Assembly (NCBI GenBank): GCA_001414345.1
Contig: LLCB01000310.1
Location: 1 to 64,000 of the forward strand
Length of the DNA: 64,000 bases
Direction: 5' to 3'
Origin: Hymenoscyphus infarciens
Lineage: Eukaryota; Ascomycota; Leotiomycetes; Helotiales; Helotiaceae
Shown here: piece by piece, positions 33,181-45,559 of the stretch
Layout of the letters: each line of letters starts with the position of its first letter
Numbering within the stretch: position 1 is the stretch's first letter
Translations under genes and position numbers: made by a program
Notes under the pieces: model-generated
The model's database searches: none
What the model was told of the DNA's origin: nothing
What the model saw: the letters and a program-made list of their open reading frames with translations, nothing else

Positions 33181-34200
33181 TCTATATATTTCTATTCTAT
33201 TAACTAAAGTAAAGCTTCTATTTTCTCTATATACTTCTAATCTCTAGTCTTCTATTAGCCTAGTCTCTAAGCTCTATTTATATAAAGTAAGCTAGCCTTT
33301 CTATCTTATATATTATAAAATCGCGTTTCTAGGTATAAAGGTAAAGAGAGAGCTAGTATTATATTTATAAGTAATTTATAGATTATTATTAGGCCTATAT
33401 TAATAGTAGTTCTTCTCTATCTATAAAAGCTCTTCTTAAGAATATCCTTATACCTAAGTAGAAGAGTTAAGAGAAGAGAAGAGAGATCTCTATCTAAACC
33501 ATTTCTCTTTATCTATCTCTCCTTGCTTATATAAGATCCTAGCTCTTTACTATCCCTTCTAAGCTTATCTACTTATATAGAGTATAACTCTTTCTTATAC
33601 TCTCTTCTTTAATAGACACTCTACTTTCTTCTTTATAAAGGCTATACTTATTAGTTCTATAGTAAGAACCTATATTAACTAGTATACTCTTATTTTTACT
33701 AATTATAAAAACTCTATAAATACTACTCTAGAGGTGCTCTATTTGCCTAATATAGTTAGTACTACTTAGAAATTTAATTATATAGATATTAAAGATATAC
33801 CTAGTTATAAAGTAGAGAATTAGATAGTTAAGTAGTTTTTAAATACTAGTAGCGTTAGCTACTATTCCTCTATTCTAGTAAGGCCACGTTATAATACTCT
33901 TACTAGATTACTATAACGCTCTCTACTAGCTCTAACTAAGTTATAAGAGTATCTCTTAGGCTCTAGGATTATATTACTTTCGCTTAATTCTAGGTTTATA
34001 GCTAGCGCCACGGATAGACAGAGATTTCGACTTTGCTACCTAATAATATATATAAGTTTTAAGATAGAAGACTTAAAGTTAGATTTATAGTAGATTTTTA
34101 AGTAATAAGTGTTAATTTAGTAGAATTCGCTTAGAAGACCTACTAGCTATAGCCTTAAATCTTACTTTTTAAGATATTAGAGTATATATAAGCTCTAAAT
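33181..34200 (-). other. RIP-mutated protein-coding relic, family uncertain
   Basis: On the minus strand, around 34000-33500, a read-through frame contains a phrase of the type LTRIEEQ-LTLLVFKNYL, followed by LGKQSTSRVVFIEFL. This loosely recalls the DNA-binding N-terminus of pogo/Fot1-like transposases. The resemblance is weak. The segment is continuous with 29826-30277 across the LTR insertion. Confidence 0.3.
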
Positions 34201-34980
34201 AAGTTAGTATTATTAACTTAGTTAGTATATTCTAATCTCTTTAATATTATTAAAAACATAGTTTTACTAGTTATTTATATAAATACTAAACTCTAGTATT
34301 ACTAGCTATCTAAGAGATCTCTAGAATCTTAGCTATTTAAAAATATTATTATTATAGTTTAAATCTAGACTAAATTAATTTTAAAATAAAAAGTAATAAT
34401 AAGCTTAAAAGAGATATTATTTAAGCTATCTTTAGTAATAGAGTTTTTGCTTTTTATATAATAGTACGAAATATATACTACTATAGAAGAGGTATATAAG
34501 AGTACGTTTAGTAGAATAATATATATAAATACTAGGCTCTAATATAGAAGAAAAGGAAAAACTATCTCTCTTTTATACTAAATATAAACGTCTATATATA
34601 AGAGGTTAGAAGCTACTAAGTTCTAATAATAATAATAACTAAGCTCTATCTAATATAGCTAATACTAAATAATAATAGCTAAAAAGCTAAATATATAATA
34701 TCTAAACCTTAATCTCTTTTATATATAAATATTAGATCTTAATACCTTTAGTATCTTTAATTATATAAGTATTAGTAATTCGTAATCTTAGCTTAGAGAT
34801 ATTAGTAGTTTTACGAATACTAGTAATTTAGAATAGTATACTATTATAGAAATCCTTTTATATTTTTATTATATTAATTATATTTATAATATTTTTATAA
34901 CTTAATTTAACTTTATAAAAAAGATACTAGTTAGCTTTAGAGATTTATATATTTAAGATTTATTAAGTAAAGTAAGTAAA
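34200..34980. repeat. Direct repeat R, copy 1, including an LTR-like block
   Basis: The segment from about 34375 on is repeated in the same orientation at 40198-40935 and in part at 1738-1990. It includes the ATTTTAAAATAAAAAGTAATA block, an LTR relic in minus orientation (34456-34700) and a closing block ending AAAGAGTAACTAATTATATA. The two large copies flank 34985-40190. Confidence 0.7.
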
Positions 34981-34984
34981 AAGA

Positions 34985-35655
34985 GTAACTAATTATATAT
35001 TATTATTATTATTATTCTTACGCTACGTAGGCTATAGGCTAAGCTCTAAGAGTAAGTAGTATATCTTCTATTCTAGTTTATATAGCCTTTTAGCTTATTC
35101 TTCTTTATCTCTTAAGCTTTCTTATAAATATAATTCTCCTTTTCTTTAGTTCTTACTATTATCTATTTAAAGCTTATCTCTCTAACTTAGTAATATAGTA
35201 GAAGGGTATAGTAAGTTAGTATATTTAACCTACTAAGATATATATTAGTAGTATAGAAGATATATTTACCTCTAGAATTATTAGAGCTAAGGTCTTATCT
35301 TCTAGTATACCTTAGCTTTCTCTTCTTATTCCTCTCTTTCTTTTACCTCTTTCTTACTCTTCTCTCTCTTCTTAAGTAATTCTAGTACTAGTCTATACTT
35401 CTAGAGTCTCTCTAGCCTAAGTAGCTAAGTAGTTACTCTTAGCACTAGTTTTCTATCTACTAGTACTCCTCTTAGCTTTTATAAATCTCTAATCCTCTTC
35501 TTTAAAGCTCTTATAAGCACGTCTCTTTCTTATAGAATATCTTAGTAAAATAGGACTAAGTGTCTTACTATCTCTCTACTACTTATATAAATATACTATA
35601 GTATAACCTAGTTTAGTACTCTTCTTATAAAGAGGAAGGCGTTTAGTTCTATTAT
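34985..35655 (-). repeat. Repeat X, copy 2
   Basis: Near-identical to 29165-29825, starting with the ATT-repeat run and CTTACGCTACGTAGGCTATA. Beyond about 35655 the two copies lose similarity. The present copy is followed by a minus-strand LINE. Confidence 0.65.
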
Positions 35656-35659
35656 CTCT

Positions 35660-38600
35660 ATTTATACTTAGATAAGTAGTAAGCTCTTTACTTTAGTAAG
35701 CCTCTTATAAACCTTTTATAGCTCTTACTTATTTAAGTCTACTTTATCTAATACTTTTATATATTATATTAAGTTCCTCTCTTAAGTCCTTCTCTTTTAA
35801 GTCTCTAAATAGTTCTTTTATTCTATAAGTATAGTATTATACTTAAATTCTACTTCTTCTACTCTCTACTCCTCTTCTTACTTCTATTTTACTATTTATA
35901 AGTATAATATTCGCTTTCTTATCTTTATTAGTCTATCTCTTCTTCTTCTTTTTAATTATATTACTATATATTTATAAGTATTCTAGATTAGTTCTTCTAA
36001 CTTAGACCTTTAGAACTTCCTCTTAAAAGTAGCTATTTATAAGTTAAGATATAGATTAATTAGTATATAGTCTACTTTAACTTTTAAGCTTTAAACTAGA
36101 ATAGCTTTATATATCTCTATTACTACTTATAAGTATTTTAATTATTATATAGAGAAGTTTCTTACTATTCCTTTTATATTCTCTTCTTTTAGTATAGTAT
36201 AGTATTATACTAACGTCTTATATATTATTATACTCCTTATTACTACTATATATATCTACCTTACTTAGTAGTAGTCTACTCTCTATATCTCTCTAGTAAG
36301 CCTTATAAGTATAAAAGTCTATATTATAAGCTTTTTCTAGACTCTTTCTTAGTATACCTTCTAGTTTAGTTTCTTATTAAGCTCTACTTCTAAGAATCTT
36401 ATATACTTAACTAGAATAAGTTTTATCTTTTTAAACTAGACTATCTCTCTTTATAATACTCTTACTCTTATAAAGTATATAAGTACTATTTTTTCTAAGC
36501 TAAAAGATATCTTTTACTTATTTACTTACTTATTATATACTTTTTAAGCTATCTTAAGTATTCTATAGTTTACTACTATACTTTTTAATATTATAAGTAG
36601 ATTTATATTATTTATAAAGTTTATTATAATAAGCTTATTAATTCTTACTAAGTCTTTATATAGTATTAAGGTAAAGAGGATAAATAGTATTAGTAATAGT
36701 ACTAGTCTTTATAAAATATATTATTTAAGGTCTCTTTTATTTACTAATTATTTATTAAAAAATAGTATAGCTCTTTATCTAGAGAAGAAGCTTTCTATTT
36801 ATATTACTACTTATTATAAAACCTTCTTTTCTCTTAATATATAAAGTAGTTATATATAGTCTACTTAGTTAAAAGCTCTTACTATGTCTAGTTAGGCTAG
36901 AGATATATAGCTCTTATTTTCTTATATTATATATATACTCTTTTTTACTATTCTAATTACTAACTTTCTATTTTAGTACTTCTAGTTACTTATTTATAGC
37001 TTTAGTAGTATTACTATTTCCTTTATAAGCTATATAAGCCTTTATACTATTACTTTTTTAAGGATCTTATTTATAGTTAAAAGTAGTACTATTAGCTAAT
37101 AAGCCTCTACTTTACTCTACTTCTTAGTTATTTTACCTAGTTTTCTTAGTACTACTACTTTTATATAATAGAAGTAGAATAAGAAGTACTATAAGTAGAA
37201 GCTTACTTCTACTATTATAATAAGTACTTTATAAAGTAGTTTATTATAAGCTTTTAGAAAGTCGTTTACTAGTATATTAAATTCTAGTACTTTTTATAAT
37301 ATTAATCTTATAACTATTTTAATATACTTCTTAGTTATATATAAGCTTATTAAGTACTTCTTAGAAAAGCTCTTAGTATTCTAGTCCTTATTAAGAATAC
37401 TTAAGTAGTTAGCTATTAACTCTAGAAAGAACTTTTCTATAAGAATATAAGCCTTCTCTTAGTAAGTCTTACCTTTTATTCTATTAAGTAATATAAGTAT
37501 TAGTAGTACTAGTACTTCTAGTCTTATATATCTTTTAAGACGTACCTACTTCTTAAGTATCTAGAGTTTCCTTTTATTCTTTACTATCTCTACTAGTACT
37601 TCTCTCTAGCTCTTTATCTTTATCTTTCTACTTACTATTTAGAGTTTTTAAAGAGTATTATTAAGCTACTACTTTAAGATCTTTATTTAGTACTTCTTCT
37701 AAGTCTTTTTATATTTTCTTATCTTTCTTAATACTTCTTTAACCTCTATATTCTATTAAAGCTATACTCTTCTTTTATCTAGCTTTTAGAGTAGTATTAA
37801 AGCTTTTACTATCTTTTAGAGGTTTTTTATAAGTCTTTATACTACTCTTTTAAGTTCTTATATATTTTAGATTATAAGTGTTTCTAAGTAAAAAGCTTCT
37901 ACTTTAACTAAGATCTTATCTATTAGTTTCTAGCTAAATCTAAGTACTTATAATACCTTTCTCTCTTCTCTTACTTTTATAATAAGAAGTTAAGCTATAT
38001 AGTCTAATCCTAGTAGGTCTAAGAACCTTTACTAAGCTACTACGTTCCTAGTAAAGAAAGTAAGGTTAATTATAGAGTTATAAGAGCTCTCTCTTCTTTA
38101 TATAGCTTTATTATAAAGTATATCTCTCTCTAGTATTTATAGTATAATAAGTTTAAGAATAAGCTTTATATTCCTATTATATCTCTTATATATATCTTAT
38201 AAAAGGTAGTAAGTATTTAGGTTACCTATTATAAGTACCTTTCTTAGTCTTATTTATTAGAGTATATTCTTAATTAGTATCTACTCTATTTATAAGTTAT
38301 AAACTAAGTAGACTATTATCTTATCTACTCTCTTCTTTATTATTATACTTACCTAGTTTTTATCTATAAAATATATTTAGCTTACTTTTAAGTATCTTTT
38401 ATATATAAAGAGTATTACTACTCTATTTAACTAGATTATATTATATCTTAAGCTTAAGAAGTAGCTAGAGGAGTCTTTTATACTATTCTATATTAGTTCT
38501 TAGATTACTAATATATTATATTCCTTTTTATAATTTAAAGCTATATTAAGAGCTTCTAATATCTTTCTTATATTCTAGTATAATACTATTATACTTATAA

Positions 38601-40190
38601 TAGTCTTATAAATAGAGTTTAAGTTACTTCTATTTCTTCTTTAGTTAAATCTCTTATTATACTAAAAGAACTTCTTAGCTTTTCTAAGAACTAGATTAGA
38701 TTACTACTATTTTTATATCTTACTTTATTTATATCTATTAGCCTCTTTAATATAGATCTCTATCTTTACCTCTTTTTTAAGCTTTATAAGCTCTCTTTCT
38801 AGCTAAAAGTAAATAAGTAAGATATTTCTACCTTACTCTTTTTTAAAAGTCTTTATAAGTTTATAAATATAGTTATTCTATTAAGATATTATTCTCTTAT
38901 CTATTTATAGTATTATACTTTTATATAATACTCTTTTATAAATACTAGGTATTCTTTTCTATAATTCTTATACTTTACTAGGTATTCTTTTAAGTCCTTT
39001 TTATTAGAGTATTCTTTCTTATCTCTTTTATACCTTTTATATATATACTAGACATACTTCTTATCTTATTTATAAAAGTATATTATATACTTCTACTTTT
39101 AGTACTTATAATACCTCTATACTAATACTTTTAAGATATATCTTTTATATAAGAAGTATTATATCTTTTATAGTATCTCTCTTATATATAGCCTTCTTAC
39201 TTTCTCTATTATTACTATTTTAAGAATATAGTTCTTTTAAGTAAGTCTCTCTTATCTCTAATATTCTTTATATCTATTTCCTTATTATATAATCTTTAGT
39301 ATTCTTATACTAGAAGCTTAAAAGATACTCTATAATATACTCCTTTTTCTATTCTTAAGTATATTTACTAAGACTCTTTTTATAAATATTATAAGCGTTC
39401 TTACTACTACTACTATTCCTTATCTAAATACCTTCTTTACTTAGCTATTATCTTATATATATCTTATCTACTTCTTTTCTTTAAACTATATAATAATATC
39501 TTTACTTTAAAGCTTTTAAGCTACTATTACTCTTATCTTTTATCTACTTATATTTATAGCTTTAATTACTTCTTTTAGTAATAGCTTATCCTTCTCTTTA
39601 TCTATCTCTATTACTTAGACTATAATCTCTCTAGTATATTTAGCTAATACTATATATTCTTTTTATAATATAGTTACTACTTTTCTTTATAATCTTCTAG
39701 TTCTAGCTCTTTCTACCTATATTAAGCTATACTCCTTTATTCCTCTTATTCTCTTAACTATAATAGTAAGCTCCTTTTATAAGATTTTATATATAATTAT
39801 ATTATCCTCTCCTTTCCTAGTTCTCTTATACTTAAGTACTTTTCTTACTACTTTAATAATTACTTTAATACTCTTCTCTTTTATTACTAAGTTAAGTCTT
39901 ATTTAGATTAGACTCTTCTCTATTATGTCTATATAGTTTAATTCTCCTTTCTATCTCCTTATACTCTACTCTTCTTAGTTTATTATACTATCTTTATTAG
40001 TTACTAGTACTTTAGAGATAGGAATAGAGACTCTCTATAAGCCTCTCTTTTCTCTACTACTACTACTACTATAATTATTTAGTATAATTATAGAGTACTT
40101 TAGTCTCTTTCTAGACTATCTAACAGTTATCTAAACGTATTTTAAAGCTTTTAGAGTTACTTTATTAATTCTAAAAAAGTTTTTTTTTAT
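35660..40190 (-). mobile_element. Second LINE, minus strand, RIP-mutated
   Basis: Read through stops on the minus strand, the order is that of an APE-type LINE. An endonuclease motif VLIIGNLNTYY (from GDLN) lies at about 38235-38190. Reverse transcriptase motifs follow: A-LDIVRAFN-VDYI (about 36895-36850), then LILFILFTLILYKDLVRINK (about 36715-36660, the GSPLSPILF region), then IINFINNINLL (about 36640-36600, from an FVDD site with both aspartates mutated to asparagine). It differs in sequence from the Tad-like LINE at 11.7 kb. The left (3') limit is unclear because repeat X copy 2 adjoins it. No clear RNase H was found. Confidence 0.82.
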
Positions 40191-40197
40191 ATAGTTT

Positions 40198-40935
40198 TAA
40201 TTTTAAAATAAAAAGTAATAATAAGCTTAAAAAAGATATTATTTATACTATTACCGACGAAGAAGAGTTTAGCCTTTTTATATAATAGTATAAAATATAT
40301 ACTACTACTAAAGAGGTATATAGGAGTACGCTTAGAGTAGAATAATATATATAAATACTAGGCTCTAATATTAAAGAAAAGGAAAAACTATCTCTCTTTT
40401 ATACTAAGTATAAATATCTATATATAAGAGGTTAGAGACTACTAAGTCTTAATAAGAATAATAACTAAGCTCTTTCTAATATAACTACTAAAATAATAAA
40501 AGCCTTAAAGCTAAATATATAAAGCTTTAAAACGAAATATATAATATCTAAACCTTACTCTCTTTAGTATCTTCTATCTTTTAAGTCGTAGAGGTATTAG
40601 TAGTTTCATAAATGCTAGTAATTCAGAATAGCGTACTATTATATATCTAAATCTAAATCTTAGACGTTAAACTCTTATCTATATCTAACTATAACTATAA
40701 CTACTCTCTTACTTATTAAAACCTCTTATACTTCGTAAACGTCTTAATACTAGCTTAGCTCTAGAAATCCTTTTATATTTTTATTATATCTATTATATTT
40801 ATAATATTTTTATAACATAATTTAACTTTATAGAGAAGATACTAGTTAGCTTTAGAGATTTATATATTTAGGTTTTATTAAGTAAAGTAAGTAAAAAGAG
40901 TAACTAATTATATAATTAAGTAAAAAGTCGATTTA
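40198..40935. repeat. Direct repeat R, copy 2, including an LTR-like block
   Basis: Same orientation as copy 1 at 34375-34980, with the LTR relic at 40285-40470. It carries an insertion of about 130 bp (around 40640-40770) that is absent from copy 1. Both copies end with the AGTAAAAAGAGTAACTAATT block. Confidence 0.7.
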
Positions 40936-42010
40936 TTTAAAGTTTTAAACTACCTAGCTAACTAGTTATACGAGTTAGTCGTAGTAACTCTAAAAGCGTA
41001 CTAACTCTTAAACTAGTATCTTATACTCTATAATTAATAGACTACTAAGCCTAATCGGGTAATTTCTATATATATAAATAGTATAATATTAAATAGAAGT
41101 CTTTATAATATCTAAGTTATTAAAGATAATATCGGTATATTTAGAAGTAAATAGCTATTTAGATTAAAGTATATAACCTTCTTATTTAAGAACTATTTAA
41201 GTAGGTATTATAGCTATCTTTAATTAGTATATATAAACGATAATATAACTCTTTTTATATCGCTTTTATAACTATAAGTTATACTAATAGATAAGCTTTT
41301 AAAGAGAGCCTTAGTAAGTCTCAGCGAGCTACTCCGCCGTCGGCGATAAATTAGCGCCGAAGAGCTACTTATAAACTAAGTAGCCGTAGATAGCTACTCT
41401 TTAGAATTTCTTACTTCTTAATATATACTTTCAATACTTATTCTATTATAAATATAGCTCTTTACTAGTATATCTTTAATTAGATCTAAGAATTACTATT
41501 TTCCAACTATTACTATTTTCCTACTATTAGCTATTAAGTAATTAATTTAAAAGATTATATCTTTAGAGTTACTATGTTTTAGAGCTACTATAACTAACTT
41601 ATATAGTAAGTTAGTAGAGAATCTAAAATAAAAATAAAAAATTAAATTAGACTTTTACTTAATTATATACTTAGCTTGTTAAATCCTCTACTTTAACTTA
41701 TTTTACTTATAAAGGCTTAATATATCTCTCTAAAGCCAACTAGTATCTCTTACTAAAATATCTCTTACTAAGATAAGATAACTTATCTCTTAAATCAACC
41801 TCTTTTCCTCTTTTCTACCTAGAGTTACTATTATAAGTAGTACGTCTAAAAGTTATCTTTGTTAAATTAAAAAAAAAAAAAAAAACTAAAGGAAAAAAAA
41901 AACAAGGCTTAAAAGAGTCTTGAAATAAAAATAAACTAAAATAAACTACCTAGGTAAGCTCTAAGAATTAGAAAGGAAAAGTAGGCAAGTATATTAATTA
42001 GTCTAATAAA
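40936..42010. other. RIP-mutated DNA grading into the gene island
   Basis: AT-rich, with no gene or motif. CpG-containing patches near 41320-41350 (CAGCGAGCTACTCCGCCGTC) stand out from the surroundings. From about 41900 the composition begins to normalise. Confidence 0.4.
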
Positions 42011-42055
42011 ACTCTTATATCCCTGACTCTTATATCCCTGACTCTTATATCCCTG
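42011..42055. repeat. 15-bp tandem repeat, three units
   Basis: CTCTTATATCCCTGA is repeated three times in a row at the boundary between the RIP block and the gene island. Confidence 0.85.
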
Positions 42056-42216
42056 AATGCTCTGAATCTCAAAGTCCTTCAAGTCCTTCACGTGCTTTGT
42101 CCAGCTTAAGTCAAGAGTGAAAAGAGGATAGATAAATTGAATGAATTAGGTAAATTGAATAGATTTAAACGAATTGAATGATAACTATACAGTTAAGCTA
42201 AGCTAAGCTAAGCTCG

Positions 42217-42335
42217 CGAGAAAGAAAAAGAAAAAGAAGAAAAGAAAAGGGAAAAAGAAAAAGAAAAAGAAGAAGAAGAAAAAGAAAAGGAAAAAAAGAA
42301 AAGGAAAAAAGAAAAGGGAAAAAGAAAAAGAAAAA
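42217..42335. repeat. Purine-only tract of about 120 bp
   Basis: The plus strand is almost exclusively A and G (GAAAAAG-type units) and lies about 110 bp beyond the 3' end of the P450 gene. The poly-Phe frame on the opposite strand is an artefact of this composition. Confidence 0.85.
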
Positions 42336-42442
42336 GCAAGTGCTATTATAGACTTCGACGCGAGACTTGGGATTTTAAATTGCAGCCACCGTTTCCACAA
42401 TGTGAAACCTATCTATTGATAACCCACTAACTTACTCACGCC

Positions 42443-44248
42443 TCACTCAGACACCACCCTCCTCCTCCTCATCTCCACCACTGTAAATGGATTAGGATAG
42501 ATACTCCCCTCCGCCAACAAATCCGCCGGTCTCTCCACCTTACCCCCATCCCCATCCTCCTCCCCATCCCCCTCCCCTTTCCCCCCATCTTGAAACCTCA
42601 ACTCCCAAACCCTCAGCAGCTCAATCAGAAGAAGTTTAATCTCACAACTCGCAAAGAAGCGCCCAGGACACGCATGATTCCCATGACCGAAACTCAAGGA
42701 ATCCGGCGCGGTGGTGACGAATTGGTGTTTCTTCTCCTTTCCCGGCATATTCCTCAGCTTGTGGAAACGGAAGCCGTCAAACTCGGTGAGTGGTTTGGCG
42801 TCGGGGGGGTTGTAGGCGGGGGAGTAGGTTTCCGACGCGGTGGAGAGGTTGATGCTCCAAAGTGGGAAGGCGAATTTGGTGCCGGCGGGGAGGTGGTGGC
42901 CTGTTGAGAGGGTGAGGGGTTTTTGGGTGATGCGTGCGTTGGCCACTTTCTTGCGTTAGCAGGACCCTTTCTCTTCTCTCTTTTCGCTTCTCTCTTTTTC
43001 CGTGGGTTTTGGCGAGGGACTTACGGATTCCAGCTGGTGATAGACGCTGGGACTCTTTCATGAAGGAGTCGAGTTTTCGTAACTTGGGGATGCTTGATTT
43101 CTTGAAGTTTTCCGTTCCGTCGCGCGTGGTTTCGGGGCCGTCCTCTTTGAGGACTTGGTTGATTTCGGAGCGGAGGGGTTGCTGGTATTCGGGGTGGACT
43201 AGGAGGTCGTAGATTATTTGACATGCAGCCATAGAGGTGGAGTGGATGGCGACGAAGGATACTTCGAACCCTTGTTAGCAAGTGAGCACGAGGCTGTGAG
43301 ATCGGAAAACTTACAAGTCATTTGATTGTGTCCCATAACCGTAGGGTTGTACTTCTCGCTCTCCTTGGTATGGGAGAGAATCCAACCTATGAGAGCACCC
43401 TGTTGATCCTCAGCTCGTTCTTTCGACTTTCCAAATTGCGCTTCTGCAATCTTCTGCTTGATGATGGGGGCCAGAAGTTCCCCAGCTCGAGAGCTATGTC
43501 TTTTCACCCTCCGTATTGCAGACGAAAAAGGTGCGACGAAAGGTCGAAGGAGAATATTCCACTCCCGAATGGCATCTGAGGCTGCGACAGCATCCTGCGT
43601 AAAACTAATACTCGAATGTATCCACTCTTCATTTCTACTCAATGGTAGGCCAACGAAAAGACGACCACTCATTAGAGTAACAATACGAGTAAGTGCTGGA
43701 TAAATAGGGACGGGTTGCCAATCGGTACAGGGGCCTAGAGATTGGTCCAAGGCATACTTGAGTTCGTCTTGGAGGCAGTCGAGAGCCCCGTTGATATTTC
43801 TCGTTAGATCGCCTTTCAATGCCGCGAGCATCTCGAGTCTTTCCTCTCCAATGTTGGTGTATCTGTAATTGAAGCCATCTCGAACGATTTGAAAGAATGA
43901 TACTTCGCTCTCGGGTAGGTTCCTGACTTCTTCCAGTACGCATGGTGGGAGGATGACGATTGGTGGTTGGACTGGTAGTATATATGGAGAAGTGGGGTAC
44001 TGATTCTAATCGTCAGCCAATGGACAATCTTTTGTTTGAAGGAACATGCGCACCTTTGCGGATCCTTCCAGCATATCCTTCTTCAATTCTCCAGCAACGG
44101 CTCTCCCCACCACCGGAAAATCAAGACGCTTTGCCCGACGTTCAACAACATAACGAATTAGTAAAGCTACCGCAGAAAAGATTCCAATACTGAAAATAAA
44201 TTGAGACTCGGCATTCAAACCATGTCCAAAGCAGAGATAACAAGACAT
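42443..44248 (-). CDS. Cytochrome P450 monooxygenase, 541 aa, four exons, intact
   Basis: Exons: 44248-44054, 44005-43315, 43261-43025, 42945-42443. Introns of 48, 53 and 79 bp have GTGCGC or GTAAGT donors and AG acceptors; the second and third also have a GCTAAC-type branch site. The splices restore family motifs exactly, e.g. NQMT|LSFVAIHSTS in the I helix. Seen in order: a membrane anchor near the N-terminus (FIFSIGIFSAVALLI), a YILPVQPPIVILPP segment, the ExxR motif (KESQRL), the FDGFRF region, and the heme loop FGHGNHACPG with Cys467. The C-terminal tail has an acidic Gly/Glu/Asp insert. The pattern FGxGxHxCPGRFFA is typical of fungal P450s related to ent-kaurene oxidase and other secondary-metabolism enzymes, so an oxygenation of a small hydrophobic substrate at the ER membrane is expected; the substrate is unknown. 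An alternative start 25 codons upstream (44323) is possible. Confidence 0.92.
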
Positions 44249-45160
44249 GATTTGGTTGTAAAATCCAGTAATTAAACGTTTTTGGTGTTGAATAAAATAG
44301 GGTACCAAGGAGATATCATACAAGTGGGCCTATGTCTAGTAAAACATTACTTGGCATAAACAAAGAATGAACTCGCCTTGGAGGTAAGCTTGAAGCAAAG
44401 ACCAATAGAGTTTCGTGCACACGATAGATCATTTTTCGGCTGTTCTGGACGTTGGGAGAACAATTGGAAAAAGCGCCTCTTTACGCCAACGAGCATATAC
44501 TCCGTCATGTGAAGTGATGCTCCGAAGAAAGGTGAACGGAAATATGCAAGTACGTGGTAGGAAATCCCACGAGCGCGAGAGGAAGGCAAGACTCTTGCTA
44601 CTTAGCTCACGTTGGGGGAGACAGTAATCGGGTGCCATTATGCTCGTGAAATAGTTGCAGTCATCAAGCCAGATGTTACTCTGTTCACCATCTCGAATCG
44701 AGCGGTCTTGCAACATGGCAGCAACCCTCTTCCCCAAAAGCCATCGTTCCTCCAGATAGCTTCACATCCAAAAGACCCGGGAAAGACCTTGCTGAGACAG
44801 CACTCTTGAACATCGAAGGGGAGGTAATACTGACCGAAATTCTCATCAACAATAAAGTCCTGGTGTGGTGCTCGGACAATTCCCACTCACGACCGCCATG
44901 TGGCTGGATATCTCAGCCACATCTTGCTTCTAGAGTTTCCATCTCAAAGACGCAATCTTTTTATTATCATCAACAGACAATACTAAGGGCTGTGCCAACG
45001 GGCTGAGCCTTCTCCAATGATATTCGAGCGCGTTCCTAAAAAGATTCTTCAAATTCTTAGTTCCCAAGCCCGGCAGTCCAATCCCCAGGCGCCCGATCTC
45101 CCAGCGGAGTGGTCAGTGACTCAATGCCTTTGTTGATTTCGACGGTTTACCGGGCGCCTG
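44249..45160. other. Upstream of the P450; unrecognised, possibly decayed coding DNA
   Basis: Several overlapping minus-strand frames (44347-44589, 44429-44737, 44638-44886) have protein-like composition, for example DENFGQYYLPFDVQECCLSK. They do not join into one frame with evident introns, and I recognise no family. It may be the remains of a gene that lay beside the P450, or simply its promoter region. Confidence 0.35.
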
Positions 45161-45161
45161 G
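45085..45161. repeat. 11-bp perfect inverted repeat
   Basis: CCAGGCGCCCG (45085-45095) and CGGGCGCCTGG (45151-45161) are exact complements separated by 55 bp. They could form a hairpin or be a binding-site pair. No function assigned. Confidence 0.6.
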
Positions 45162-45173
45162 TCTCCTCACACA

Positions 45174-45212
45174 TACCATACTAGCATACCAGCATACCAG
45201 CATACCAGCACA
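45174..45212. repeat. ACCAGCAT short tandem repeat
   Basis: CATACCAGCATACCAGCATA-type units repeat about four times, with slight variation at both ends. Confidence 0.8.
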
Positions 45213-45475
45213 CCAGTCGTTGGAGATCTGTTGACTTCCATTGGTCGTCGGTCGTCGGTCGCTGAAAAGGTTGCCCTGAGTCTTTCCTTCCCCAACTTCA
45301 ATGACTCAATGACGTAGCATCGACGATCGACCCAGTCGCCGCAACGCGACACGAAGTCGCTCCTTCCCTCTCGACGTCCACATCGATGACGGCCTCGACT
45401 CGGCCACTGGTCGTTTCGAATCTAAATGGAAGTTGGAAGTCGGAGGGGAGGGGAGGGAAGGAGCGACCTCACTTT

Positions 45476-45557
45476 CCTCGTTCCCCCCTCGTTCCTTCCT
45501 CGTTCCCTCCTCGTTCCCTCCTCGTTCCTTCCTCGTTCCCTCCTCGTTCCTTCCTCG
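45476..45557. repeat. 10-bp minisatellite, about eight units
   Basis: The unit CCTCGTTCCY (last base and adjacent T variable) repeats without interruption. It explains the repetitive open frames on both strands here. Confidence 0.88.
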
Positions 45558-45559
45558 AT

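Noticed and set aside
33181..34200. Confident call of a pogo/Fot1 transposase
   Set aside because: Only a loose resemblance after reading through several stops; without a consensus this is too weak to name.
42203..42400. 65-codon minus-strand frame rich in Phe
   Set aside because: It is the translation of a purine tract on the other strand; low complexity, no gene.
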